A model generated the notes under the pieces. That model ran no database searches. It was not told the DNA's origin and saw nothing but the letters and a program-made list of their open reading frames with translations. Positions 24,498-33,566 of a stretch of 46,342 bases of DNA are shown piece after piece (position 1 is the stretch's first letter; each line of letters opens with the position of its first letter). Source of the stretch: Mageeibacillus sp. UBA1046 (GTDB taxonomy: Bacteria; Bacillota; Clostridia; Saccharofermentanales; DTU023); contig DCDV01000004.1 in the NCBI GenBank assembly GCA_002316595.1, positions 354,308 through 400,649 of the forward strand. The letters run 5' to 3'. A program made the translations under genes and the position numbers.

Positions 24498-25988
24498 TTA
24501 ATCGAGTTTTACCAGCTCAATCGCCTTCGCGAGCTGTGTATCTTCAACGCTGGTCAGCTGAGAGATTTGCTTGTTGGCAGCTTCAGCAGGCAGCTCAACT
24601 TCATGATCCGGTGTAATGCCCTTATCTTCAATATTCTCACCCTCCGGCAAGAAATATTCAAAGCTCGTAATCTGGACTGCGGAGCCATCAGACAGTTCCC
24701 AGGTGCGTGTGCCTACTCCCTTGCCGAACGACTGAACCCCTACTATTTCTGCTCTGCCCAGATCCTGCAGCGCGCCTGCAAACAGCTCGCTGGCACTAGC
24801 AGCGTACTCGTTGAGAATAATGGAGACCGGCATATCATGCGGAACCAGAACTCCGTCCTTTGTAGTCCAGTCATCTTGTATCGGCTCGCCTCCCATTCTG
24901 CCTCTGATCACCGAAACCGTTTCAGCATCGAGCAGGAAATCCAGCATCTGAATACATTCATCAGCTAAGCCGCCGCCGTTATTCCTAAGATCGACCACCA
25001 GACCGGTCATACCTTGTTCCAGCAATTCATTCAAGCTGTTCTCAAAATTGTCTGCCACATGACCGGTAAACTCAGTCACATTAATATATCCGACATTGGC
25101 ATCCAGCATTTTATGCGACACGTTCGCAGTGGTTATCTGCCTTCTCTCGACTTCAAAAACCAATTTCTCATCCGATGACGGCCGATAGATCTCAATCTTG
25201 ATCTTAGATCCTTCTTCGCCACGCACAGCACTGGCTAAAGACTCTACGCTCTTGAATTCTCTGGCCAGCTTGTCCTCTACGGCAACAAAGACATCACCTG
25301 TCAATAAACCTGCTTCCATGGCCGGCGCCTCATCGATCAGGCGGGTAATGACATATGTTCCGTCATCATTCATCTGCACAACAGCGCCAATGCCGCTGTA
25401 CTCACCTGAAATGCCTTCCCTGTCTAACTCACGTTCTTCCGGCGACAGATAAAAGGTATATCGGCTGCCCATATTCATAACCAGACCCTCGCTCATCATG
25501 TTGATCAGCTCCGAGTCAGAGTATTCAATATAGTAATTATCTCTCAACAAATCCCAGATCTGGGACAACTTCTCCAGCGCTTGTAAATTCTCAGGCGTAC
25601 GTTCAAAAGCCAGCCCGGCAGAACTATCAACAGCATTTGACGAAGGCGCTTGAGTTTCGTCCGCTGCGCCGTCCTCAACTCCGGAGGTTGTTGACGGTCC
25701 GGTTTCTTCTGTCTCCAGACCAATACCTAAGCCTTGTTCAGTCCTGCCGGCATCCGCAAGAGCCTGACGAGTGCTGAAAAATATGTAAGAGCCGCCCAAA
25801 GTAAGAGTTATGGAGATTACGGCGGTAAGCAGTACCGACAGTACAATCTTCCAAAAGCATTTTGTTTCCGTGACCGGAGGCTTGGGCGGGGGACTGTAAT
25901 ATCCGGGGGGGTAATAATTATTGGGATACGGCTGCTGAGGCCTTCCTGGATCTGGCTGAGGGGGATTAGGCCTTGTTTCTTGATTCAT
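24498..25988 (-). CDS. S41 family carboxy-terminal processing protease
   Basis: CtpA/CtpB-like serine protease acting outside the membrane. The 496 residues start with a Pro/Tyr-rich cytosolic segment, then a membrane helix near 45-70 and a Thr/Ser/Glu-rich spacer. A PDZ domain follows (YSGIGAVVQMN to REFKSVESLASAV), then the peptidase core with LVVDLRNNGGGLADE, the serine region NEYAASASELFAGAL and the lysine in QSFGKGVGTRTW, as expected for a Ser-Lys dyad. It is 125 bp after the M23 hydrolase gene, on the same strand. In other bacteria Ctp proteases cleave regulators of cell-wall hydrolases, and that fits this context. Confidence 0.92.
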   Translation of the reverse strand: MNQETRPNPPQPDPGRPQQPYPNNYYPPGYYSPPPKPPVTETKCFWKIVLSVLLTAVISITLTLGGSYIFFSTRQALADAGRTEQGLGIGLETEETGPSTTSGVEDGAADETQAPSSNAVDSSAGLAFERTPENLQALEKLSQIWDLLRDNYYIEYSDSELINMMSEGLVMNMGSRYTFYLSPEERELDREGISGEYSGIGAVVQMNDDGTYVITRLIDEAPAMEAGLLTGDVFVAVEDKLAREFKSVESLASAVRGEEGSKIKIEIYRPSSDEKLVFEVERRQITTANVSHKMLDANVGYINVTEFTGHVADNFENSLNELLEQGMTGLVVDLRNNGGGLADECIQMLDFLLDAETVSVIRGRMGGEPIQDDWTTKDGVLVPHDMPVSIILNEYAASASELFAGALQDLGRAEIVGVQSFGKGVGTRTWELSDGSAVQITSFEYFLPEGENIEDKGITPDHEVELPAEAANKQISQLTSVEDTQLAKAIELVKLD

Positions 25989-26113
25989 ATTAAATTCTCC
26001 TAGATTTGGTTCACGACTTACGTATTATGTGAATTGGCAGCTTGCATGTATAGGATTTCGTGACTATGTGTGAGCAAATTTTTACTCATTATCTGTAAAC
26101 AGATTTTAACTTA

Positions 26114-27382
26114 TCATCTTACGTATTTAAGAGGATTGACAGCTTTGCCATTCTTTTGGATTTCAAAATGCAGATGGGGTCCTGTAGAGCGTCCGGTATT
26201 GCCAACATAGCCGATGGTCTGACCGGCACTGACTCTTTGTCCCGGGCTGCTGCCATATTTGCTTAGATGCTTATATACACTGATAAAGCCATTGCCATGA
26301 TCAACAGTAACAAAATTACCTTCATTGGTACTTCTGGAGCACCTCAACACAACTCCCGATTTAGTTGCGACGACCTTGCTTCCTTTCGAAGCGGGAATAT
26401 CTATGCCCGTATGCAGTCTATAGCCAAAAAGATTTCGATAACCGTAGTAGGAAGAAATACTTCTGCTGGCAGGAACCGGCCAGGTCCATCCTGATTTGCT
26501 GACCTGATTTCCGGAGCTGGATTTTTTCTTAGCTTCAGTTTCTGCCGCAGCTTTCTTTCTGGTTTCCTCTTCAGCTTTTCGGGCGGCTTCTTCGGCTGCG
26601 AGTTCCTTTTTATATTTTTCTTGCAAGGAAGCGATTTCCGCTTCAGCTTTCTTCATTTCGGCTGCAGCGTCCAAAGACTCCCTTTCAGCTTCGGATACCG
26701 CTGACGATGCTTTTTTCAATTCTGCTGCCGAGATATCTCTATTAGCTTTAATCTCAGCCAGCAGTTCATCAGCTTCCGCAACCAGTCTTTCCATATCTAG
26801 AAAACTGGCTTCCGCCTGCACTTTCATCTCTTCTGCATAAGCTTCAGCCTCTTGCAGTCTGGTCAGCATCAGTTCATCAGTATCACTTATAATGCGAATA
26901 AGCTTATTGGTGGAGAAGTAAGACTGCATATCCGATGAAGAAAGCAATACTTCGAAAATTGATACTTTCGGCAGTTGATACATCAAAGCCAGACGTTCAC
27001 CATAGGCCTCCACCTGATCTTCATATTCTTGAACTGCCGCTGCATAATCACTGCTGGTTTGTTCCATCACGAGCAAAGCATTATTCTTCCTGTTTAAAGC
27101 GTCCTCATATGCTTCCTGTTGTTCCCGGGTGCGTCCTTCCAGCCAGGCCAGATCATCAGATTTTTCTTTCCTCACACTCCGTAAATCATCCAGTTCTGCC
27201 TGAGCCGAACTGAGTTTCTTTTTTAGCTCTTTTGACTTTTGGCGCGCCTCCTCAAGCTGTTTAGAGGTTTTCCCGGAAGCAGCTGCCAGGGGAATTGTAT
27301 GACCTGCAACCAGGACCAGACAAAGCACCAAAGAGATGATACTCAGAAGAAGCTTGGAAATAGATTTATTTTTACTTATCAT
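26114..27382 (-). CDS. Secreted peptidoglycan hydrolase: coiled coil plus M23 peptidase domain
   Basis: A 422-residue exported protein. The N-terminus has a positive end and hydrophobic core typical of a signal peptide (LLLSIISLVLCLVLVAGHTI). Residues 35-270 form long coiled coils like EnvC or the PcsB/CwlO N-terminus. The C-terminal M23 (LytM) domain keeps its zinc ligands: HTGID, the downstream YKHLS and HLHFE, so it is probably an active endopeptidase, unlike the degenerate EnvC domain of E. coli. It directly follows ftsX (15 bp gap), which suggests that FtsEX activates it at the septum, as known for EnvC, PcsB and CwlO. Confidence 0.9.
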   Translation of the reverse strand: MISKNKSISKLLLSIISLVLCLVLVAGHTIPLAAASGKTSKQLEEARQKSKELKKKLSSAQAELDDLRSVRKEKSDDLAWLEGRTREQQEAYEDALNRKNNALLVMEQTSSDYAAAVQEYEDQVEAYGERLALMYQLPKVSIFEVLLSSSDMQSYFSTNKLIRIISDTDELMLTRLQEAEAYAEEMKVQAEASFLDMERLVAEADELLAEIKANRDISAAELKKASSAVSEAERESLDAAAEMKKAEAEIASLQEKYKKELAAEEAARKAEEETRKKAAAETEAKKKSSSGNQVSKSGWTWPVPASRSISSYYGYRNLFGYRLHTGIDIPASKGSKVVATKSGVVLRCSRSTNEGNFVTVDHGNGFISVYKHLSKYGSSPGQRVSAGQTIGYVGNTGRSTGPHLHFEIQKNGKAVNPLKYVR

Positions 27383-27397
27383 TAAAGTTAAATGACC

Positions 27398-28306
27398 TCA
27401 AACTTTCACGTGACGCCTAAGTGATAAAGAGCTGGCGATGACGCAGATAACAACTCCTGTAACAATATTTAATATTAGCATTATACCGACTATCTGTGAA
27501 GTTGGCAGCAGCTTAAGCTGAGATGACATGGCTCCTGTGGCGGTTGATTGATCGAAGACATCAAACAAATAGCTGTACAGAAAACCGGAAATAAGAGTCC
27601 CGAATAATGCCCCCAATACTCCTGCCATAGCGCCTTCAATCATAAAAGGTATTCGGACGTAGCGGTCCGTTGCGCCTACATACTTCATGATATTAATTTC
27701 GTGTGCTCTGGAGAGGGCGGCAACTCTGGTCATATTGGCGACAACAAGTGATGATACTAATGCTAAAATCAGAAATACCGCGATACCGACCGTGTATAGT
27801 GTAGTCTGGGCTTTCTCCAGAAAACTCATCAGCTCTTGTTCCAGATTGACAGAGAAGACTCCCCTTTGCTGCAAAATCTCCTCTTGAAATGCTTCTGCCT
27901 GGACAGGGTCAGCGAGCCGGACATTAAAAGTGGCGGGGAAATTATCAATATAATTTTCTTCGTTGAAAATTTCATCCTTATCTATGCTCTCTTTAAAGCT
28001 GTCGAAGTTTTCCTCGGCCGAGTAAGATCTAATCTCGATAACCTGAGGATTGTCATTCAATTCAATGCTCAGATCATCAATTATTTCCTGTTCAATGCCC
28101 GGTTCCATCATTATTTCAATCGGCGGCTGCTGCCCTAAGACCTCTGCCAGATGACTGGCGTTCATAGAAAAGGCGACAAAAGTGCTCAGCAAAAAGAGCA
28201 TAATGGTCAAAGTGGTTACTGAAGAAAATAAGAGCAGGGGATGGCGCAAAAGGTTAACGAAACCTTGCTTGATCGCATAGCGTAATTCATATTTCTTCAT
28301 GCGCAC
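27398..28306 (-). CDS. ftsX: Cell division protein FtsX
   Basis: Membrane partner of FtsE; the complex passes a signal across the membrane to cell-wall hydrolases. The 302 residues have the usual layout: one membrane helix near 22-48, a large external domain of about 110 residues, and three helices in the C-terminal half (ending VTGVVICVIASSLSLRRHV). It lies between ftsE and the M23 hydrolase. A 160-bp gap separates it from ftsE, which is unusual since the two are usually adjacent or overlap; nothing coding is seen in that gap. Confidence 0.95.
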   Translation of the reverse strand: MRMKKYELRYAIKQGFVNLLRHPLLLFSSVTTLTIMLFLLSTFVAFSMNASHLAEVLGQQPPIEIMMEPGIEQEIIDDLSIELNDNPQVIEIRSYSAEENFDSFKESIDKDEIFNEENYIDNFPATFNVRLADPVQAEAFQEEILQQRGVFSVNLEQELMSFLEKAQTTLYTVGIAVFLILALVSSLVVANMTRVAALSRAHEINIMKYVGATDRYVRIPFMIEGAMAGVLGALFGTLISGFLYSYLFDVFDQSTATGAMSSQLKLLPTSQIVGIMLILNIVTGVVICVIASSLSLRRHVKV

Positions 28307-28466
28307 ATCTCCGGGAAAGGCTGCACAGGGTGAATTAATGTTAAATATTCGATGTTATCTGTTTTTATAATCATATAATGTTGTTGTCACTTAATGTTGT
28401 ATTTACATCCAGGTTTTTAAACTCTTATCCGGGGTAAAACTTATTAGCTGCTAGGGGCACCGTCGA

Positions 28467-29444
28467 TTAGCCGCTGAAATCTTCATAATGTTCATTGCTG
28501 TGGCTTTCTTGCCGAACTTCGCCTTGCTCAATTATTTGGCGCTTTTGCTCTGTCCTGCGCTCTTCACGCCTATTAGCCCTGCGTTTGTGCGAGTCCAGAA
28601 TAAACTTCTCCACATCTATAGCTTTCGGAATCCTGATATGTTCATTTTCTTCGGATATACCCGTCGCCTGCCCAAAATAATCATAGTTCTCAGCCGTCTC
28701 TGCCTCTATTTCTGCCTGACGGCTCACAAGAGCATCTGAGCAGGCTGATTTATTGGAATAGGTGGCATGGCAGGCGTCCCGGATTAGTTTACCATTGGAG
28801 AATTCTAATACCCTCTTCGACATGCGGTCTACCAGGTTCTTATCGTGAGTGCAGGCAATAACCGTTGTGCCCTCCTGATTGATGCATTCCAGAAGAGCCA
28901 TAATAGCCTCGCCGTTAACCGGATCAAGGTTGCCGGTGGGCTCGTCTGCCAGGATCAAGCTGGGATTGTTCACGATAGCGCGGGCAATACCCAGCCGCTG
29001 CGCCTCTCCTCCGGAAAGCTCATCCGTATACATATTCATTTTTGTCCGCAAGCCTACCTGTGACAAAACCAGCGGAACCCTTCTCTTGATCATCTCCGGC
29101 TTGGTACCAATAATTTCCATAGCGAAGGCTACATTTTCAAATACTGTTTTGCCCTCTATCAAACGGAAGTCCTGAAAGATCATGCCGATTTTTCTTCTTA
29201 AAAAAGGAACTAGTCTGCGTGGCAGCTGGGTGAGATCATAACCGTCTAAAGCAACTTTGCCGGAATTAATTTTCTCCTCACGGGTCAGCAGCTTGATCAG
29301 AGTTGACTTGCCTGCACCGCTCTCGCCCACTACAAAAATGAACTCACCGGGTTCAACAGTAAAGCTGACATGGTCAAGCGCAGTAACACCGTTTTTATAT
29401 GTTTTAACGGCGTCAGATAATTCAATAATATTTTTGTTCTTCAT
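28467..29444 (-). CDS. ftsE: Cell division ATP-binding protein FtsE with C-terminal extension
   Basis: ABC ATPase of the FtsEX complex. Seen: Walker A GESGAGKST, signature LSGGEAQRLGIARA and Walker B LILADEPTGNLD, all intact. The core ends near residue 225, the normal FtsE length, but this protein has about 100 more residues, charged and probably disordered or helical (HKRRANRREERRTEQKRQ). The extension is not an FtsX fusion. It begins 9 bp after the regulator gene and is probably cotranscribed with it. Confidence 0.93.
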   Translation of the reverse strand: MKNKNIIELSDAVKTYKNGVTALDHVSFTVEPGEFIFVVGESGAGKSTLIKLLTREEKINSGKVALDGYDLTQLPRRLVPFLRRKIGMIFQDFRLIEGKTVFENVAFAMEIIGTKPEMIKRRVPLVLSQVGLRTKMNMYTDELSGGEAQRLGIARAIVNNPSLILADEPTGNLDPVNGEAIMALLECINQEGTTVIACTHDKNLVDRMSKRVLEFSNGKLIRDACHATYSNKSACSDALVSRQAEIEAETAENYDYFGQATGISEENEHIRIPKAIDVEKFILDSHKRRANRREERRTEQKRQIIEQGEVRQESHSNEHYEDFSG

Positions 29445-29453
29445 ATCAGCGGT

Positions 29454-30557
29454 CTACCACCAATGATCGGGTTCATTCAGTTTTAGGCTGTCTCTGCGCT
29501 CTAAGTACCTTCTCACCATCGAAGCTAACTTAAAGAGGACGGCATCATCGAAATTACGCAGGTCAAGGCCTGTGATTTTCTGAACCTTATCCAGCCTGTA
29601 AACCAGGGTATTGCGGTGAACAAACAGCTGACGCGAAGTCTCGCTTCCATTGAGATTATTTTCGAAAAATTTATAGATAGTCGTCAAAGTCTCTCTATCA
29701 AGCGCTTCATATGCTCCCGGCTTAAAAACCTCTTGCAGGAACATCTGACAAAGTGTGGGCGGCAATTGGTAAATCAGACGGCCAAGTCCCAATCTGTCAT
29801 AGCGCATCAGATACGATGAAGGCTCAAAAATATTGCCCACCGTCAAGGCCAACGATGCTTCGCGGTATGATTTTGCAGTATCCTTAAGTGTGTCAGCTAT
29901 CAAACCGATACCTATTCTGGCACTTATCAAATCATCAGTCAGAAGCTGAGTCAAAATCTTCTTTGCTGCTTCTTCATAGGTTGAAATATCGCTGCTTTCT
30001 GAAGCATCGAGAAGAATCACTACAGTATTTTCATCCAGAGGCAAGACATAATCGGAATTGCTGTCAGCGAAAATCCTATGTAAAGAACTGACGAGTCTCA
30101 GACTGTCTCCGGTCTGATTTTTCAGAACCAATACCAGTCTCGGAGTAGAGTAGGATACATCAAACTCCCTGGACTTGAGAGAAATATCTCCCGGCAGTTC
30201 GTTTTCCAGCAGAACATTCTTGAGAAAAGTCTCTTTAACCTGAAAATCATTTGACTCCCGGAGATTAGCTTCCAGACAGCAGGTTATCAATTCCAGATAA
30301 GTCACAGCTACATTATCTGTTCCTTCCACGTAAACAACTAATGAACCATAACCGTTAATTTCTATAATTTTATAAGATTTATTCCCGGTTTTGATTATGG
30401 GCTCATCGGAACTGAATATCGTGCTGACATTTGTATCCTCTACATCAAGCATTTCCGCATTAGTGGAGCCGACAATTATGCCTTCATCGCTTATAACGCC
30501 TGCTGTTCGATCAAGGAACTGTCCCAAGTCCGCCATACATTTTTTTATTTTATTCAT
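29454..30557 (-). CDS. PucR/CdaR-type transcriptional regulator
   Basis: A 367-residue protein with a C-terminal PucR helix-turn-helix (ETSRQLFVHRNTLVYRLDKV, then ITGLDLRNFDDAVLFKLA) and a middle GGDEF-like/PucR region. The N-terminal 120 residues may be a ligand-sensing domain. This family regulates purine, sugar-diacid or proline use in other bacteria. Here it is directly upstream of ftsE with 9 bp between, so it is likely in the same transcript as the cell-wall genes. Its target is unknown. Confidence 0.85.
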   Translation of the reverse strand: MNKIKKCMADLGQFLDRTAGVISDEGIIVGSTNAEMLDVEDTNVSTIFSSDEPIIKTGNKSYKIIEINGYGSLVVYVEGTDNVAVTYLELITCCLEANLRESNDFQVKETFLKNVLLENELPGDISLKSREFDVSYSTPRLVLVLKNQTGDSLRLVSSLHRIFADSNSDYVLPLDENTVVILLDASESSDISTYEEAAKKILTQLLTDDLISARIGIGLIADTLKDTAKSYREASLALTVGNIFEPSSYLMRYDRLGLGRLIYQLPPTLCQMFLQEVFKPGAYEALDRETLTTIYKFFENNLNGSETSRQLFVHRNTLVYRLDKVQKITGLDLRNFDDAVLFKLASMVRRYLERRDSLKLNEPDHWW

Positions 30558-30671
30558 TTCTTACCCTTTAGCTCGACAGCATATTCCTTTCATTAACAAC
30601 TTATGCCGAATAATCCACAGTTTAGTATTATAACGCATTTTCAAGAACTTTTTTTGCAGAGATAATTCTGC

Positions 30672-32348
30672 CTAAAATAAACCGGAAATTTTTCCGTCTT
30701 CTGTAACATCAATGCTTTCTGCAGATGGTACTCTGGGCAGACCGGGCATTGTCATCACTTCTCCGGTTAAAGCGACAATAAATCCAGCGCCGGCTGAGAT
30801 TTTCAGATTCCGTACAGTAACCGTAAAATCATGCGGCGCTCCCAACAAAGCCGGATCATCCGAAAAAGAATACTGAGTCTTAGCCATACAGATTGGCAGG
30901 CGGTTGAAACCCAGCTCATTTAGCTGCGCCAATTGCTTGCGGGCGTTGGGAGTCAAGTCAACACCATCTGCCCTATAAATACGTCTGGCTATGGCATTAA
31001 GCTTTTCTTCAATAGAATTGTCCAGATCGTAAGCGAAAACGAAATCTGACTTTTCTTCACTTAGTCTAATAACTTGCTCCGCCAGCTCAATACCGCCGGC
31101 TCCGCCTTGTGCCCAAACATCAGAGAGGGCAACGCTGACTCCGAGCTCAGAGCACTTCTCACGCACCAGCGCAATTTCTCTCTCAGTATCCGCTGTGAAT
31201 TGATTGATAGCTACAACTACAGGCAAACCAAAGACGTTCTTGATGTTATCAACATGCTGAAGCAGATTTTCAATACCTGTTTCCAAAGCTTGGAGATTTT
31301 CTTCTTTGAGATCCTTGAGATTGACACCGCCATGCATCTTCAAAGCTCTCACAGTACCTACCAGAACTACAGCATCCGGTTCAAGTCCGGCAGCGCGGCA
31401 TTTAATGTCAAGAAATTTCTCCGCACCCAGATCAGCACCAAAGCCGGCTTCAGTAATTACATAATCAGCATGCTCTAAAGCAAATTTAGTAGCCAGTACA
31501 CTGTTGCAGCCATGAGCAATATTCGCAAATGGCCCGCCATGCACAACGGCGGGTGTGCCCTCGAGGGTTTGAACCAGATTGGGATTAATTGCGTCTTTAA
31601 GCAGAGCGGTCATGGCTCCTTCGGCCTTAAGATCCGCCGCAGTTACCGGTTTATTATCAAATGTATATGCTACAACGATACTTGCCAGACGCTTTTTCAG
31701 ATCCTTCAGTGAGTCGGCCAGACATAGTATCGCCATAATTTCCGAAGCGACGATAATATCAAAACCATCTTCCCGAGGCACTCCATTGCTGACACCATTT
31801 AAACCATCGACAATAAAGCGAAGTTGTCTGTCGTTCATATCAACAACCCGCTTCCAGATAATTTTACGGCTATCGATATTTAAACCATTGCCTTGCTGGA
31901 TATGGTTGTCCAGCATTGCCGCCAGTAGATTATTGGCTGCTCCGATAGCGTGCATATCGCCGGTGAAATGCAGATTTATATCCTCCATGGGAATTATCTG
32001 AGCATAACCACCGCCGGCAGCTCCGCCCTTAATACCGAAAACAGGACCCATCGAAGGCTCCCGGGTTGCACAGATACTTTTCTTGCCCAACTGGCTTAGA
32101 GCATCTGCCAGTCCTATTGTCACTGTTGTCTTCCCTTCACCGGCCGGAGTTGGGGTAATGGCAGTCGTAAGTATCAGTTTCCCCCTGTGTGGAGCTTCAT
32201 CGTTTTTTAGACTTTGCAGATCAACCTTTGCCTTAAATTTTCCGTAGTGAATAAGATTGTCATCATCGAGGCCAATTTTTTCAGCGATTTCTGAAATGGG
32301 ACGAATCTCAGCTTCCTGAGCGATTTGAATATCAGTTTTAAAAGACAT
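30672..32348 (-). CDS. fhs: Formate-tetrahydrofolate ligase
   Basis: ATP-dependent formation of 10-formyl-tetrahydrofolate from formate, a one-carbon entry step and part of the Wood-Ljungdahl methyl branch. Seen: the P-loop segment TPAGEGKTTVTIGL near residue 67, EPSMGPVFGIKGGAAGGGYAQ and the Mg/formate region GGPFANIAHGCNS. The 558 residues match the single-domain bacterial enzyme. A TGTATAAT element lies about 50 bp upstream (32396-32401), though with no good -35 box. No other pathway genes are beside it. Confidence 0.97.
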   Translation of the reverse strand: MSFKTDIQIAQEAEIRPISEIAEKIGLDDDNLIHYGKFKAKVDLQSLKNDEAPHRGKLILTTAITPTPAGEGKTTVTIGLADALSQLGKKSICATREPSMGPVFGIKGGAAGGGYAQIIPMEDINLHFTGDMHAIGAANNLLAAMLDNHIQQGNGLNIDSRKIIWKRVVDMNDRQLRFIVDGLNGVSNGVPREDGFDIIVASEIMAILCLADSLKDLKKRLASIVVAYTFDNKPVTAADLKAEGAMTALLKDAINPNLVQTLEGTPAVVHGGPFANIAHGCNSVLATKFALEHADYVITEAGFGADLGAEKFLDIKCRAAGLEPDAVVLVGTVRALKMHGGVNLKDLKEENLQALETGIENLLQHVDNIKNVFGLPVVVAINQFTADTEREIALVREKCSELGVSVALSDVWAQGGAGGIELAEQVIRLSEEKSDFVFAYDLDNSIEEKLNAIARRIYRADGVDLTPNARKQLAQLNELGFNRLPICMAKTQYSFSDDPALLGAPHDFTVTVRNLKISAGAGFIVALTGEVMTMPGLPRVPSAESIDVTEDGKISGLF

Positions 32349-32437
32349 AAAGACCCCTTTCTAAAAAACAGAATTTGCATTATTTAATATTACTGATTAT
32401 ACAGTAAGAATAACCTTTAAGGGGGTTTCAAGGGCCA

Positions 32438-33178
32438 TTACGAGTCTGCTTTTGAATTTCCGTTCACCAGTCCTGTTGTCAGTCCTTCAATATCCGTCAG
32501 CCAGATTACCCTGCCGCTGACTTTAACCAATCCATCTTTTTCCATGCTGATGAGCTCACGGGAAAAAGAGGGACGAGGCATCGCCAGCAGTCTGGATACA
32601 ACCTCTTTGGACACGGGCAATTCAACTGCATGGGTTGATATAACCTGAGATGATGAATCCAGAGTTTCTCCTTCGTTCTCCAATTGGTCGTATAGCAGAT
32701 TTAAGAGAAATGCGGAGATTTTCTGTCGCAAGCTCTTTTGAGAGAGGAGATTTATTCTTCTCTCATGCAAGCGAACAGTATCAGATAAGATCTGCAGATA
32801 ATTATGCAGGAGTTTGGGGCTGCGGGAGATAATGCTAAGAAGATTCTCCCTGGATATGAGAACTATTCTGCAAGTAGTAACTGCTTCCATTGTTGTGTCA
32901 AAATGTTTTCTTGAGCCAAAGATATAACGGACACCAAACACATCTAACGGACCTAATAAATCTAAGGTTGCAAATTCTCCGTTGCTGGAATATCTTTGCA
33001 TGGCGACCTGCCCATCTACTATCACATATACTCCGGCACAAACATCACCTTCGTTAACAATGACCTCACCCTTCCAGAAAGTGCGAATATTGGAGCTTTC
33101 GCAGTAATCGTGGTAGAGTTCATGAGTCAATCCCCTGAACAGCTGGGTGCTCCCCAGTATTTCACAGATTTTTTTCAT
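32438..33178 (-). CDS. Crp/Fnr family transcriptional regulator
   Basis: A 246-residue regulator: N-terminal cyclic-nucleotide-type beta-barrel (VNEGDVCAGVYVIVDGQVAM, then LGPLDVFGVRYIFG), a long dimer helix and a C-terminal winged helix (LPVSKEVVSRLLAMPRPSFSR). There is no cluster of cysteines for an FNR-type iron-sulfur centre, so it is not a plain FNR. The ligand is unknown. It is 89 bp upstream of fhs on the same strand. Two TCACA sites 11 bp apart upstream could serve self-regulation. Confidence 0.9.
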   Translation of the reverse strand: MKKICEILGSTQLFRGLTHELYHDYCESSNIRTFWKGEVIVNEGDVCAGVYVIVDGQVAMQRYSSNGEFATLDLLGPLDVFGVRYIFGSRKHFDTTMEAVTTCRIVLISRENLLSIISRSPKLLHNYLQILSDTVRLHERRINLLSQKSLRQKISAFLLNLLYDQLENEGETLDSSSQVISTHAVELPVSKEVVSRLLAMPRPSFSRELISMEKDGLVKVSGRVIWLTDIEGLTTGLVNGNSKADS

Positions 33179-33226
33179 ATTCCCTCTCAGCAGATAGCCA
33201 TTTGATAATTAGCATCCTCTTTGGCA

Positions 33227-33244
33227 GATCACACAAAGATCACA
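33227..33244 (-). promoter_or_regulatory. Tandem TGTGATC sites upstream of the Crp/Fnr gene
   Basis: GATCACA occurs at 33227-33233 and 33238-33244, 11 bp apart and in the same direction. Each resembles a half-site of the Crp TGTGA motif, but they are direct, not inverted. They lie about 50 bp upstream of the start codon. Confidence 0.35.
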
Positions 33245-33378
33245 AACATCGTCCTCAAAGCAGAACGCTGTCACAGTAAGGATAACAAATGGTACAGAAA
33301 ATGCCAATATTTATTATAAAGGCAGTGTTAATTTTTGATGACAAGTAGAAAAAGCAGAAAAAAAGCAAGAAGGCAACC

Positions 33379-33408
33379 TTGCCTTAAAACTCCTGAGCAG
33401 GCTATAAT
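33379..33408 (+). promoter_or_regulatory. Sigma-70 promoter of tRNA-Leu
   Basis: TTGCCT (33379-33384), an 18-bp spacer and TATAAT (33403-33408), ending 8 bp before the tRNA. Confidence 0.75.
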
Positions 33409-33416
33409 GCTGACAC

Positions 33417-33499
33417 GCGGACATGGTGGAATTGGCAGACACGCTGGATTTAGGTTCCAGTGCGAAAGCATGCAGGTTCAACTCCTGTTGTCCGCACCA
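33417..33499 (+). tRNA. tRNA-Leu (anticodon TAG)
   Basis: An 83-nt tRNA with an encoded CCA end, acceptor stem GCGGACA/TGTCCGC, anticodon loop TTTAGGT and a long variable arm typical of leucine. It reads CUN-type leucine codons. Confidence 0.95.
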
Positions 33500-33504
33500 G
33501 GCCA

Positions 33505-33545
33505 AAAGCCACCTTTTGACAGAAGTTGTCAGAAGGTGGTTTTTA
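33505..33545 (+). terminator. Terminator after tRNA-Leu
   Basis: A long hairpin with CCACCTT pairing AAGGTGG and an inner TGACA/TGTCA stem is followed by a run of T, immediately after the CCA end. The lplA gene starts 20 bp later, so some readthrough may feed it. Confidence 0.75.
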
Positions 33546-33566
33546 ATAAAAGGATTGAGAATCATC

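Noticed and set aside
30657..30671. Terminator after fhs
   Set aside because: A GCAGA/TCTGC hairpin is present, but on the minus strand it is followed by a run of A, not T.
33423..33566. Upstream extension of the lplA frame
   Set aside because: It runs through the tRNA-Leu gene and its terminator; LplA homology starts at the ATG at 33567.
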